Positions 27,002 to 36,044 of a stretch of DNA of 64,000 nt are shown piece after piece. The notes under the pieces are model-generated. The model did no database searches and was not told the DNA's origin. It saw only the letters and a list, made by a program, of their open reading frames with translations. This DNA comes from Taibaiella sp. (GTDB taxonomy: Bacteria; Bacteroidota; Bacteroidia; Chitinophagales; Chitinophagaceae). Position 1 is the stretch's first letter. Each line of letters opens with the position of its first letter. The stretch lies in NCBI GenBank assembly GCA_013815385.1, contig JACDGL010000004.1, positions 1-64,000 of the forward strand, in the 5' to 3' direction. A program made the position numbers and the translations under genes.

Positions 27002-28662
27002 TTGAATCTGCTGAACAGATCATATCTGTAGATAAGCTCCACATCAGCTTTGGGGAAAAGAGCCGGATAGTAGTAGTGAACGATCTTTCATTTTCAATCA
27101 ACAAAGGAAAGACCCTCGCTATAGTTGGCGAAAGTGGTTCAGGAAAATCATTGACCGCTTTAGCGCTTATGGGGCTATTGCCTGCCAATGCAAATGTAGA
27201 TGGCGAAATTATATTCAATCCTACTGCACAGCCATATTCACTTACCCATATCAACAATAGGGATTGGATAAAATTACGCGGCAAAGAAGAGGGAATTATT
27301 TTCCAGGAACCCATGAGTGCCCTTAACCCTATTATGAAAATAGGAAGGCAACTAAAAGAGGCAATAGCAGTACATACCAATACAAATAATAAAGATGCTA
27401 AGAGAATAGCCATCGAATGGTTGAATAAAGTACAACTCCCTACACCGGAAAAAATATATGACCGCTATCCTCACCAGCTTTCTGGTGGGCAAAAGCAAAG
27501 GGTGATGATAGCCATGGCCATGTGCCACCACCCATTGTTACTCATAGCAGACGAGCCCACTACAGCTTTAGATGTAACAGTACAGCAGGAAATAATACGC
27601 CTGATGGGCTATCTGCAACAGGAGCATCATACAGCCATGCTCTTTATCACTCACGATCTGGCACTTGCCACAGAAATAGCAGATGACATACTGGTAATGC
27701 AAAATGGATCAGCGGTAGAATATGGCATCACTGCTCAGATATTAAATACGCCCGTACAGTTATACACAAAGGCGCTCTTTGCCAGCCGTCCGTCACAGGC
27801 ACAGAAAGGGAAAAGACTGCTTACTGTGGCAGACCTGATGGAGAATAATGTTGCTCCTGCACAACCGAATAAAATTATTAAAGATGATAACCGAAACCTT
27901 CTTAGTGTAGACAATCTGAGAGTATGGTTTCCGGAAAAAAACAAAACATCCTTTAAAGCAGTTGATGGAGTGTCTTTTTCTATTAATAAAGGAGAAGTGC
28001 TGGGATTATTAGGTGAAAGCGGATGTGGAAAAAGTACACTCAGCAGGGCATTAATGGGTTTACTACCGGTCACCGATGGCAATATTTATTATGATGGCAA
28101 CAACGTTACCGGCTATAGCTCCAGGCAATGGAATGAGGTACGAAAGTATATGCAGATAATCTTTCAGGACCCATATGCTTCTCTGAATCCCCGCATGACG
28201 ATTGGGAACATCATTTCTGAACCAATGAAGGTGCATAGTATTGTACCGGATAATCAATTGGCAGCAGAAACAAAACGGTTGCTCGATCTGGTGCATCTTC
28301 CTTCAGATGCGATGCACAGGTACCCGCATCAATTCTCAGGCGGGCAACGGCAACGAATAGGAATAGCACGCGCGCTGGCGCTGAGGCCACAGATCCTTAT
28401 TTGCGATGAAAGCGTATCCGCGCTGGATGTAAGTGTGCAGGCACAGATACTTAACCTGATGAAAGACCTGCAATATGAATTAGGGCTTACTTACCTTTTC
28501 ATCTCTCACGATCTGGCCGTAGTGCATTACATCAGCGATAGGATAATGGTAATGAAAGAAGGAAAAATAGTGGAAACAGGTACCGCCGATGCTATTATCA
28601 ATAATCCGCAGAACGACTATACCAGGAGATTATTAAATGCAATGCCTAAAATGAGCGCTTGA
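26998..28662 (+). CDS. Fused oligopeptide/nickel ABC transporter ATPase (DppD-DppF type)
   Basis: This cytoplasmic ATPase has two complete nucleotide-binding domains in one chain, as in Bacteroidota and some proteobacteria (GsiA-like). Domain 1 has GESGSGKSL and [13 protein letters not shown]; domain 2 begins about 300, with [21 protein letters not shown] and [12 protein letters not shown]. It powers uptake of peptides or related ligands. The start is TTG, which overlaps the upstream TGA. No permease or binding protein is adjacent; a DppB-type permease lies at 47.1 kb. Confidence 0.93.
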   Translation: MIESAEQIISVDKLHISFGEKSRIVVVNDLSFSINKGKTLAIVGESGSGKSLTALALMGLLPANANVDGEIIFNPTAQPYSLTHINNRDWIKLRGKEEGIIFQEPMSALNPIMKIGRQLKEAIAVHTNTNNKDAKRIAIEWLNKVQLPTPEKIYDRYPHQLSGGQKQRVMIAMAMCHHPLLLIADEPTTALDVTVQQEIIRLMGYLQQEHHTAMLFITHDLALATEIADDILVMQNGSAVEYGITAQILNTPVQLYTKALFASRPSQAQKGKRLLTVADLMENNVAPAQPNKIIKDDNRNLLSVDNLRVWFPEKNKTSFKAVDGVSFSINKGEVLGLLGESGCGKSTLSRALMGLLPVTDGNIYYDGNNVTGYSSRQWNEVRKYMQIIFQDPYASLNPRMTIGNIISEPMKVHSIVPDNQLAAETKRLLDLVHLPSDAMHRYPHQFSGGQRQRIGIARALALRPQILICDESVSALDVSVQAQILNLMKDLQYELGLTYLFISHDLAVVHYISDRIMVMKEGKIVETGTADAIINNPQNDYTRRLLNAMPKMSA

Positions 28663-28667
28663 TCTGA

Positions 28668-29870
28668 TCATTTATGTATCGTAAAATGAAACGTGGAACC
28701 CTTATCCGTTTCTGATGTTACATTTATCGTCCCACCCAATTTTTCTATTAGTTTCTTTACCGTATTCAACCCTATACCATGCCCTCTGTTATTAAATCTA
28801 TCATACTGGTGGGCAGTCTGGAATAGCTCAAATATGGTTTTCTGTACCTTCTCGGGTATTCCCATGCCATTATCACCAACAGCAAAGGCGTAATATTCTC
28901 CCTCTTCCTTAAATGTTACATTTATCAGCCCCTTATCTTTATCGTTATATTTTATCGCATTGGTACATAGATTTATCATTATCTGCATGAGTGCTGTATG
29001 CGACGAATAAATATCACTATCGCAAGGCATAAATTGCAATTGAAAATCCGGAGGTATTTCCAGTAAGTCCTTTATTTCTTTCATCAGCGACGAGAAAGTA
29101 AAATGAACTTTCTCTTTTCCCAGCAAATGTACGGTGCGTGTATGTTCCAGTATTCCGTCTACCATTTCTTTAAGGCTCGTAGATGATGTTAAAAGGTGTT
29201 TTAGCAGTTCTTTACCATCATCATCCAGCTTGTCAGTATATTCTTCGCTAACCATCCCGGATATAGTGATCAGGTTATTGCACGGCGATTTAAGATCGTG
29301 GGCTACAGTCTGCGCAAATCGCTCCAGTTCTTCATTTACTTCTGCCAGGTCTGCACGGCTTTGCTCTATATCCTTGTTCTTTTTTCTCAGCTCCAGCAGG
29401 CACACTACCTGGTTAGCCAATGCAACTAACGTTTCCCTTTGGTCATCTGTTAGGTGTTTAGGTTTGTTATCCAGCACGCACAGGGTGCCTAGTGGATAGC
29501 CACCTTCTGATACTAATGGGATTCCTGCGTAATAAATAAGATTAAAAGGGCCCGTAACCAATGGATTATCATGAAAACGAATGTCCTTCGTCGAATCCGA
29601 GACTTCAAATAATTCACGCGGCTTCAATATAGCGTGTGCGCAAAATGCCTTATCCCTTGTTGTTTCAGGAACTCCTAATCCCTGTTTGGATTTGAACCAT
29701 TGCCGCTTCTCATCAATTATACTTATCAGCGATATAGGTGTATTGCATATTTGCGAGGCAATTTTAGTGATGTCGTCAAATACCTTTTCCGGCAGTGAGT
29801 CCAGGATATCATAGTCATATAATTCAGACAACCTTTCTACTTCGTTATCCGGAATAGCTGCAGCTACCAT
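28668..29870 (-). CDS. GAF-domain sensor histidine kinase (orphan)
   Basis: The 400 aa contain an N-terminal GAF domain (about 20-165), a short coiled coil (about 165-185), a HisKA dimerisation domain with the phosphoacceptor in AHDLKSP (His191), and a HATPase domain (about 290-400) with NLCTNAIKYN, GDNGMGIPEK and GHGIGLNTVKKL. There is no membrane segment, so the signal is cytoplasmic. No response regulator gene is adjacent. The GAF ligand is unknown. It converges with the ABC ATPase gene with a 5-bp gap. Confidence 0.9.
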   Translation of the reverse strand: MVAAAIPDNEVERLSELYDYDILDSLPEKVFDDITKIASQICNTPISLISIIDEKRQWFKSKQGLGVPETTRDKAFCAHAILKPRELFEVSDSTKDIRFHDNPLVTGPFNLIYYAGIPLVSEGGYPLGTLCVLDNKPKHLTDDQRETLVALANQVVCLLELRKKNKDIEQSRADLAEVNEELERFAQTVAHDLKSPCNNLITISGMVSEEYTDKLDDDGKELLKHLLTSSTSLKEMVDGILEHTRTVHLLGKEKVHFTFSSLMKEIKDLLEIPPDFQLQFMPCDSDIYSSHTALMQIMINLCTNAIKYNDKDKGLINVTFKEEGEYYAFAVGDNGMGIPEKVQKTIFELFQTAHQYDRFNNRGHGIGLNTVKKLIEKLGGTINVTSETDKGSTFHFTIHK

Positions 29871-29951
29871 TTCTCTGTATTATTGATTGGTGTAAAGTTA
29901 ATTATTAAATACGCCTATCCTGCGCTTTATAAAAGACAAATGCATGTTATA

Positions 29952-30287
29952 TTATCCTTCGTAGGTCACCTGCGCATATCGCACATCGCTCCCCATAGGT
30001 GGTCTTAATTTCCTTACCGATACTCTTATTTTTTCCGCCGCGGGCACCTGTAATTTCAAGGCAGTATGTATATCTTTTACAAAGGCTTCCAGCAGCTGCC
30101 CTTTCTTGCTAAAAGCCTTACTTACTATACTATTGATAACTGTATAATCAATAAATGGCCAGGGTGCATCTGTAGTAGCTACCCATACATCCACATCTGT
30201 ATCAAACTCATTTCCCAGCAGGTTTTCCTGTGGGTACATGCCGTGCGGTGCATGTATGCGTATACCGTGTAATGATACAGTTAACAT
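29952..30287 (-). CDS. folB: Dihydroneopterin aldolase
   Basis: This 111-aa protein cleaves 7,8-dihydroneopterin to 6-hydroxymethyl-7,8-dihydropterin in folate synthesis. The start LHGIRIHAPHGMYPQE matches the FolB signature (GxxxxHGxxxxE), and the active-site Lys is in the RVSVRKLRPP region. Length fits. It is 38 bp after the MBL/rhodanese gene in the same direction. folP lies far away at 44.5 kb. Confidence 0.9.
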   Translation of the reverse strand: MLTVSLHGIRIHAPHGMYPQENLLGNEFDTDVDVWVATTDAPWPFIDYTVINSIVSKAFSKKGQLLEAFVKDIHTALKLQVPAAEKIRVSVRKLRPPMGSDVRYAQVTYEG

Positions 30288-30325
30288 AGAGGGTAGTAAA
30301 ATATACCTGACTGCTTTAATTCAAA

Positions 30326-31729
30326 TTATATTTTTACTTCGTCGGGTATTACAATTGGCATATTCTTCACCTGTTTCATTTTGGCATATCCGCCTACCAC
30401 ATTCCTGAGATTATGATAACCGTGGCGCTTCAGAATCGATGCCGCTATTACAGATCTGTAGCCACCTGCACAATGCACGTACAGGTTATTCTCATCATCT
30501 ATCATTGCTGCATTCAGCGGATCCATCAGGGTATCCAATGGGGTGTTGATAGCGCCCTTTATATGGCCCGATTCATATTCAGTTGCTTTACGCACATCTA
30601 TTACTTCAAGTCTGGGATCATGTGGAATATCCATAGCCAGTTCGTCTGGTTCTATATCAATGATCATATCAGTGTGCTCACCGGCATTTCTCCACGCTTC
30701 ATATCCACCTTTAAGATGGCCCTGCACATTATCTATCCCAACGCGTGCTAGGCGTACGGTGCTTTCCTTTTCTTTCCCTTCTTCTGTTACCAGTACCAGT
30801 GGCTGCGACAATGGCAGCAGGCTGCCTGCCCACTCGGCAAAGCGCCCGTCAAGGCCTATGCTTATTGCTTCTGGTATAAAGCCTTCTGTAAACGTTCCCG
30901 ATGCCCGTGTATCCAGTATCCATGCCCCTGCTGTTACTTTATCTTTAAATTCTGCTATTGATAAGGCCTGTAATCCTCGTTTCAGCACATCTTCCATGGG
31001 TGCATATCCCTGCTGGTTTATGCGTGCGTTCTCTGCGAAGTGGGCAGGTGGTTTGGAAAGGCCGGTAGTTACCGTCTTTACAAATTCTTCCTGGCTCATA
31101 TCCTGTAGCGCATAGTTGGTTTGTCGCTGCTCCCCTATGGTACTGAATGTTTCCGGGCCAAGGTTTTTACCACATGATGAACCTGGGCCGTGAGCTGGAT
31201 ATACTATAATATTATCAGCCAACGGCTTTATTTTAGTTTGCAGTGTTTCATACATCATCCCTGCCAGTTCTTCCTTGCTCATATTGCCGCTGAAAAGATC
31301 GGGGCGGCCTACATCTCCTACAAATAATGTATCGCCGGTAAAAATGCAGTAGGGGGTTCCTTCTTCGTTACTTAGCAGGTAGCAGGTGCTTTCCAGTGTA
31401 TGGCCGGGTGTATGAATGGCTTTAATTTTTATTTTACCTATCGAAAATTCTTCGCCGTCCTTAGCAAGGTGGATATCGAAATTAGCATCAGTCTGCGGAC
31501 CGTATACAATAGGCGCTCCGGTCTTTTTAGAAAGTTCCAGATGGCCGCTTATAAAATCTGCATGAAAATGGGTTTCAAATATGTATTTGATCTTCACCCC
31601 TTTTTCTTCTGCCATCTTCAGGTACACATCTACATCACGCAGCGGATCTATGATCGCTGCTTCTCCTTCGCTGGCTATAAAATACGCTGCTTCGCTGAGG
31701 CAGTTGGTATATAATTGTTCAACGTACAT
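30326..31729 (-). CDS. Persulfide dioxygenase-like metallo-beta-lactamase with two rhodanese domains
   Basis: This 467-aa protein has an ETHE1-like MBL domain (1-250; THFHADFISGH, a TPGHT His, GDTLFVGDVGR and YPAHGPGSSCG), then two rhodanese domains (about 265-355 and 370-460). The second has an active-site loop starting with Cys in HCAGGYRS. The first lacks the catalytic Cys at this position (VTEEGKE). It should oxidise glutathione or low-molecular-weight persulfides and transfer sulfane sulfur. Such fusions are well known in Bacteroidota and other bacteria. Confidence 0.9.
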   Translation of the reverse strand: MYVEQLYTNCLSEAAYFIASEGEAAIIDPLRDVDVYLKMAEEKGVKIKYIFETHFHADFISGHLELSKKTGAPIVYGPQTDANFDIHLAKDGEEFSIGKIKIKAIHTPGHTLESTCYLLSNEEGTPYCIFTGDTLFVGDVGRPDLFSGNMSKEELAGMMYETLQTKIKPLADNIIVYPAHGPGSSCGKNLGPETFSTIGEQRQTNYALQDMSQEEFVKTVTTGLSKPPAHFAENARINQQGYAPMEDVLKRGLQALSIAEFKDKVTAGAWILDTRASGTFTEGFIPEAISIGLDGRFAEWAGSLLPLSQPLVLVTEEGKEKESTVRLARVGIDNVQGHLKGGYEAWRNAGEHTDMIIDIEPDELAMDIPHDPRLEVIDVRKATEYESGHIKGAINTPLDTLMDPLNAAMIDDENNLYVHCAGGYRSVIAASILKRHGYHNLRNVVGGYAKMKQVKNMPIVIPDEVKI

Positions 31730-31850
31730 TTCTTACAGTTTTATCTTGCAAAGTTCCTGATTACTAACAATAATAAAAATGATTATTACTTATAGTGCTA
31801 TCGGTCTTTAATTGTTAAAGGAAGTTAATGAAATAAATATCATTGTTATC

Positions 31851-34055
31851 TTATCCTAGCAGCTTTTCTATAGCTGTATCATATGCGTTTTTCCAATCGC
31901 TTGTATAACCCCACTTTTCGTCGTCGATCACTATTTCCGCACTTGCAGTTACTACACCCAGCTTAGTAAACGGTGTATGTTGTAGTTCTGCTTCAAACAA
32001 AGCCTGGATATTAGGGTTAATGCTAACGATCACACGGCTTTGTTTTTCACCAAACAGGTAGGCATCCTTCCGGATGTTGTTATCTGTAGTTATGTGAAAG
32101 CCAAAGTTATTGACCATAGCGCTCTCCAGCAGGCAGGTAAATAAACCGCCCTCTGATATATCATGCGCAGAAATAACAAGCATATTGCTGATCACCTTGG
32201 CAACCGCACGTTGCACACCATACTCTTCATTTAGCTCAAATTCAGGTGCCGGGCTATGGGTCACACCCTGTATATGGTGTAGGTATTCAGAACAGTTAAT
32301 ATCGTTGCTGTTAGTGCCTATCACGTATATCAGGTCACCTGCGTTTTTGAATGATAAGCTCATCTTGGCATCCAGTCTATCCAGCACGCCCACCATGCCT
32401 ATAGTAGGGGTGGGGTATACAGGCCCATCTTCGCTCTGGTTATAAAAGCTCACATTACCACCGGTAACAGGCGTGTCAAATTTAATGCAGGCCTCGCCCA
32501 TCCCTTTTATGGCATTTACAAACTGGTAGTATACTTCAGGATTATACGGATTGCCAAAGTTCAGGCAGTTGGTAATTGCTACAGGGGTACCACCACTGCA
32601 AACTATATTGCGTGCAGCCTCGCTTACTGCTATCATGGCGCCTTTGTATGGGTTGGCAAATACATAGCGGCTGTTACAGTCGGTAGTAACAGACAATGCT
32701 TTCTCCGCCCCGTGTATGCGTATTACAGCAGCATCGCTTGGCTCATTGGTGTGTGTATTGCCTGTACCCACCATCGAATCGTACTGTTCGTAAACCCAGC
32801 GTTTTGATGCTATATTAGGAAGCTGCACCAGCTGGTAGGCTATTTCTTTAAGGTCGTTAGGCACAGCTATAGAACCCGCATCAAAAGCATTTATCTGCTG
32901 CATGTATGCTGGTTCTTTGTATTCCCGGTCATATATAGGGGCGCCACCACCGAGTACCATACTCTCAGCAGGCACGTCTGCTACCAGCGCTCCGTTCATA
33001 TAGTACTTCAGGTTCAGGTCTTTGGTTACCTCTCCTATCTGTACGCAATGGATATCCCATTTATCAAATACCTTCTGTACCGCAGCATCCTGCCCTTTTT
33101 TCACCACTATCAGCATACGCTCCTGGCTTTCGCTCAGCAGCATTTCCCATGGTTTCATGTTTGCCTGGCGGGTAGGTACTTTATCAAGGTGAATGATCAT
33201 CCCATGTTCACCTTTTGCGCTCATTTCGCTGGTAGAGCAGGTGATACCTGCCGCTCCCATGTCCTGCATACCTATAATAACACCTGTCCTTATTGCTTCA
33301 AGGCAGGCTTCAAGTAATTTTTTCTCTTCAAACGGGTCACCTACCTGTACCGATGGCAGTTGCTCAGCGCTGTTTTCGCTGATGTCGGCAGAGGCAAATG
33401 ACGCACCACCTATTCCATCCTTCCCCGTAGAGGCGCCTACTATAAATACAGGATTGCCCTCGCCATGCGATGTTGCCGATACCGTATCACCTACACGTAC
33501 CACACCCACGCTCATTGCATTCACCAACGGATTGGTTTGGTAGCAGTTTTCAAAATATACCTCGCCGGCTACAGTAGGTACACCAAAGCAGTTTCCATAA
33601 TGGCCTATCCCCTTCACCACGCCTTTCACCAACCACTTGGTTTTCGGGTTATCCAGCTTACCAAACCGCAGCGAATTAAGCGATGCTATTGGCATAGCGC
33701 CCATTGTAAAAATATCGCGATGTATGCCCCCTACCCCGGTTGCCGCTCCCTGGAAAGGCTCTATTGCAGAGGGGTGGTTATGTGACTCTATTTTAAATAC
33801 ACAACCCCAGCCGTCGCCTATATCTACGAGTCCCGCATTTTCTTCTCCAGCTTTTACCAGCAGCTTAGCGCCATCACGGGGCAGGGTCTTGAGCCACTTT
33901 ATTGAATTTTTATAGCTGCAGTGCTCGCTCCACATAACCGAATACATGGCTGTTTCAGTAAAATTGGGGGTACGGCCAAGTACTTCTTTTATTTTTTCAA
34001 ATTCTTCTTCGCGAAGGCCCAGCTTAACGGCTTGTTCCAATGTTGCTGACTGCAT
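31851..34055 (-). CDS. purL: Phosphoribosylformylglycinamidine synthase, PurL subunit
   Basis: PurL converts FGAR to FGAM in purine synthesis using ammonia from PurQ. The 734 aa are the small bacterial form with SEHCSYKNS, ESHNHPSAIEPFQGAATGVGG and DMGAAGITCS, and repeated AIRS-like halves. The formylglycinamide-site segment GGNVSFYNQSE is present. It therefore needs separate purQ and purS, which are not in this window. Two overlapping -7 candidates lie 37-52 bp upstream. Confidence 0.96.
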   Translation of the reverse strand: MQSATLEQAVKLGLREEEFEKIKEVLGRTPNFTETAMYSVMWSEHCSYKNSIKWLKTLPRDGAKLLVKAGEENAGLVDIGDGWGCVFKIESHNHPSAIEPFQGAATGVGGIHRDIFTMGAMPIASLNSLRFGKLDNPKTKWLVKGVVKGIGHYGNCFGVPTVAGEVYFENCYQTNPLVNAMSVGVVRVGDTVSATSHGEGNPVFIVGASTGKDGIGGASFASADISENSAEQLPSVQVGDPFEEKKLLEACLEAIRTGVIIGMQDMGAAGITCSTSEMSAKGEHGMIIHLDKVPTRQANMKPWEMLLSESQERMLIVVKKGQDAAVQKVFDKWDIHCVQIGEVTKDLNLKYYMNGALVADVPAESMVLGGGAPIYDREYKEPAYMQQINAFDAGSIAVPNDLKEIAYQLVQLPNIASKRWVYEQYDSMVGTGNTHTNEPSDAAVIRIHGAEKALSVTTDCNSRYVFANPYKGAMIAVSEAARNIVCSGGTPVAITNCLNFGNPYNPEVYYQFVNAIKGMGEACIKFDTPVTGGNVSFYNQSEDGPVYPTPTIGMVGVLDRLDAKMSLSFKNAGDLIYVIGTNSNDINCSEYLHHIQGVTHSPAPEFELNEEYGVQRAVAKVISNMLVISAHDISEGGLFTCLLESAMVNNFGFHITTDNNIRKDAYLFGEKQSRVIVSINPNIQALFEAELQHTPFTKLGVVTASAEIVIDDEKWGYTSDWKNAYDTAIEKLLG

Positions 34056-34091
34056 GATATGCCTGATAATTTATTGAGGGAATTGAGGGGG

Positions 34092-34107
34092 CAAAACTAC
34101 AAAATTA
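34092..34107 (-). promoter_or_regulatory. Overlapping -7 candidates for purL
   Basis: On the minus strand TAGTTTTG (34092-34099) and TAATTTTG (34100-34107) both match TAnnTTTG, about 37-52 bp upstream of the ATG. Confidence 0.45.
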
Positions 34108-34216
34108 ATGGCTCAAATATTAAACCCTATTGGTGAATTGCCTATAGCCCCGGTTTTAAAATGGGGAACCCAGCCCATTTTTCTTTTCTACGCTGCAAAC
34201 GGCTTTTTATCTTTAC

Positions 34217-34260
34217 CATACCTCTATAACTGCTGTATCATACCCTTATAACTGTAGTAC
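34217..34260. repeat. Two tandem 22-bp units
   Basis: CATACC(T/C).TATAACTG.(T/A)GTA repeats at 34217-34238 and 34239-34260, with a few changes and a CATA start of a third copy. It is in a non-coding spacer; function unknown. Confidence 0.5.
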
Positions 34261-34380
34261 CATAAAGAACAGATTTGCACAGCATACCCCCCCAATAGTA
34301 TCTTGCTTCTTAACCCAGGGTATTGGGTTGCAGTTCTTTGAAATATTGTCTGTTACCTTGTTAGGAAAGCATCAGTTTAT

Positions 34381-34490
34381 GCAAACCCTGCATTCCGAAA
34401 AGGTTAATCCGAACGGAAAAATTAACCCTGATGGAAGTAAAATTAACCTAAAATGGAAGTAAAACGGCGAAGAATTAACCTTTTTCGGCA
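34381..34490. repeat. IS21-end-like repeat cluster (orphan)
   Basis: From TGCATTCCGAAAAGG at about 34390 the spacer carries ATTAACC three times (34421, 34442, 34474), the inverse GGTTAAT at 34402, and TGGAAGTAAAA twice exactly 22 bp apart (34432 and 34454). The pattern of 22-bp spaced short repeats starting TG...ATTCCGA is like the IS21-type end at the left of this window. No transposase gene is next to it, so it may be a relic. Confidence 0.4.
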
Positions 34491-34700
34491 CTAAATTACC
34501 ATATTTTTAAAATTAATAACAGCCATAGGCAGTGTATCTGGCGTATACTATCCACAAAAAGGTAAAGAACAGCAACATTTTCCGACAGCACCCCATCGGG
34601 GCTACTGGTTTTTTGAATTGTTGCATTTAAATCGTCCCAGTCGAGTCTCTGCTTCAGGACTCGGCTGCTCGCGCTGAATACAACAAACCAACTCAAATAA

Positions 34701-34732
34701 AAATCCCGGAAGCATTTTAGCTACCGGGATTT
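34701..34732 (-). terminator. Terminator of porV
   Basis: AAATCCCGG and CCGGGATTT enclose a 14-nt loop; the minus strand continues TTTTTATTTG. It lies 23 bp past the porV stop. Confidence 0.85.
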
Positions 34733-34754
34733 ACTGAAAGTAGATATCAATTAA

Positions 34755-35948
34755 TTATTCTGTACCCGCATCACTTGGTGCCTTTTCGAACTTATCAAAC
34801 TCGAATAGCAGGCTAAAACGAAGGGTATTAGACAGCGGATTTCTGGTAACGCCTGAACCGGATGGTATAAGGTAAGAGAAGTTAAGTCCAAAAACATTGT
34901 ATTTAACGCCAAGGCCCGTAGTAAAATACTGGCGGTTACCGTTATCAGGATTTTCATAAAAATAACCTGCACGGAATGCGATCGTATTCTGGTACCAGTA
35001 TTCTGCACCTATTGATACATCAATTTGCTTCACAGTACCGCTAAAACCACCTGGGGCATCGCCAAATGAGCTGAATACGCCGGCTACCACTCCCTTATCA
35101 GGATAAGCTACATTCCCGTTTGCATCAGTTTGCGGAGAAGGTACAAGTAGTTTATTAACGTCCAGCGCAAAGGTCAGTTTATTGTATGCATCCAGTTGTG
35201 TTGTATAAGCGGCTCCTAAACCCAGATTAATAGGTATGAAATCTTTTCGCAGAGAGCTATAAGATATTTTAGAACCAAGGTTGCTGATCACCGCGCCCAG
35301 GCTTAATGTGTTTTTACGAAACTCGTCTATCTCTTTAGTTTTGGCATAATAAAAACCAAGATCGGCTGCAAAGGCATTGCCTGGCTTATAGTCGGCCTGT
35401 CCGCTGGCGCCCGCCGCTATATCAGAATGTATGTACCGCAGGCTTAAGCCGGCAGATAAGTAAGTGGATAGCTTACGGGAATAACCTACATCAAATGAAT
35501 ATTCTCTTGGCAGCCCGGTACCTAATGATTGTGCATTAATATCTGTATAGCTTATGTTACCTAAAGAGAAATAACGCATAGAGGCACTTATTGCCTGGTC
35601 GCCATTGGTGCCAAATTTTGCATACCCCGCCAGGTAAGCCAGGAATATATCAGGTACCAGGTCTTTAAGCCATGGCGTATACGTAAGGGATACACCATAG
35701 TTTTTTTCCGCAAAGGGAAGCTTGGCAACATTCCAGTATTGGGCATTAGCATCTGGAGATACTGCTATACCGGCATCACCCATCGCGCCTGCGCGCGCAT
35801 CAGGAGATATGCGAAGAAAAGGAACCGCTGTTGTAACAGGTGTATTAGTACCGTTAAGATTGGTCTTAGTGGTGGTTTGGGCAAAAGAGGGGGAGGCAGA
35901 AAGACCTAACATCAGGCCAAAACCTACGAAAGCAATGCGTTTAGGCAT
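34755..35948 (-). CDS. porV: Type IX secretion outer-membrane protein PorV (LptO)
   Basis: PorV is an FadL-like 14-stranded outer-membrane barrel that carries cargo from the Sov/SprA translocon to the sortase PorU. The 397 aa have a signal peptide ending near SFAQ, then the family start with FLRISPDARAGAMGDAGIAVSPDANAQYWN. The rest is a pattern of amphipathic strands. It is directly downstream of porU? In this window porU lies at 36.0-39.8 kb and is transcribed in the same direction, 96 bp before porV, so both belong to one cluster with gldJ divergent. This is the conserved Bacteroidota arrangement. Confidence 0.94.
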   Translation of the reverse strand: MPKRIAFVGFGLMLGLSASPSFAQTTTKTNLNGTNTPVTTAVPFLRISPDARAGAMGDAGIAVSPDANAQYWNVAKLPFAEKNYGVSLTYTPWLKDLVPDIFLAYLAGYAKFGTNGDQAISASMRYFSLGNISYTDINAQSLGTGLPREYSFDVGYSRKLSTYLSAGLSLRYIHSDIAAGASGQADYKPGNAFAADLGFYYAKTKEIDEFRKNTLSLGAVISNLGSKISYSSLRKDFIPINLGLGAAYTTQLDAYNKLTFALDVNKLLVPSPQTDANGNVAYPDKGVVAGVFSSFGDAPGGFSGTVKQIDVSIGAEYWYQNTIAFRAGYFYENPDNGNRQYFTTGLGVKYNVFGLNFSYLIPSGSGVTRNPLSNTLRFSLLFEFDKFEKAPSDAGTE

Positions 35949-35982
35949 TATATTTTAATTTATTTTACTGTTTTAAAAAATA

Positions 35983-35990
35983 CAAAATTA
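35983..35990 (-). promoter_or_regulatory. Candidate -7 box of porV
   Basis: TAATTTTG on the minus strand, 34 bp before the porV ATG, fits TAnnTTTG. It lies in the porU-porV gap, so porV may be made from its own transcript too. Confidence 0.4.
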
Positions 35991-36044
35991 TACTGGATGC
36001 AATAATACGCCTTTTCCACATTATGCCGAAAAAGCAATGGGATA

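Larger units (their letters stand above)
34056..34754. other. Gene-free spacer between purL and porV
   Basis: These 700 bp contain no ORF with family support. The only frame of some length (minus, 34496-34696) has no recognisable motif. It holds the purL promoter candidates, a 22-bp tandem pair, the IS-end-like repeats, a hairpin at 34629-34658 (CAGTCGAGTC/GACTCGGCTG, 10-nt loop, one G-U), and the porV terminator. Confidence 0.55.

Noticed and set aside
34496-34696. 66-codon reading frame in the spacer before porV
   Set aside because: No motif, no family, no convincing start signal; it runs through a stem-loop. Treated as part of a non-coding, repeat-like spacer.
34056-34754. CRISPR-like array in the spacer
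   Set aside because: Repeats are short (7-22 bp), adjacent or degenerate, and have no unique spacers; no cas genes are present.
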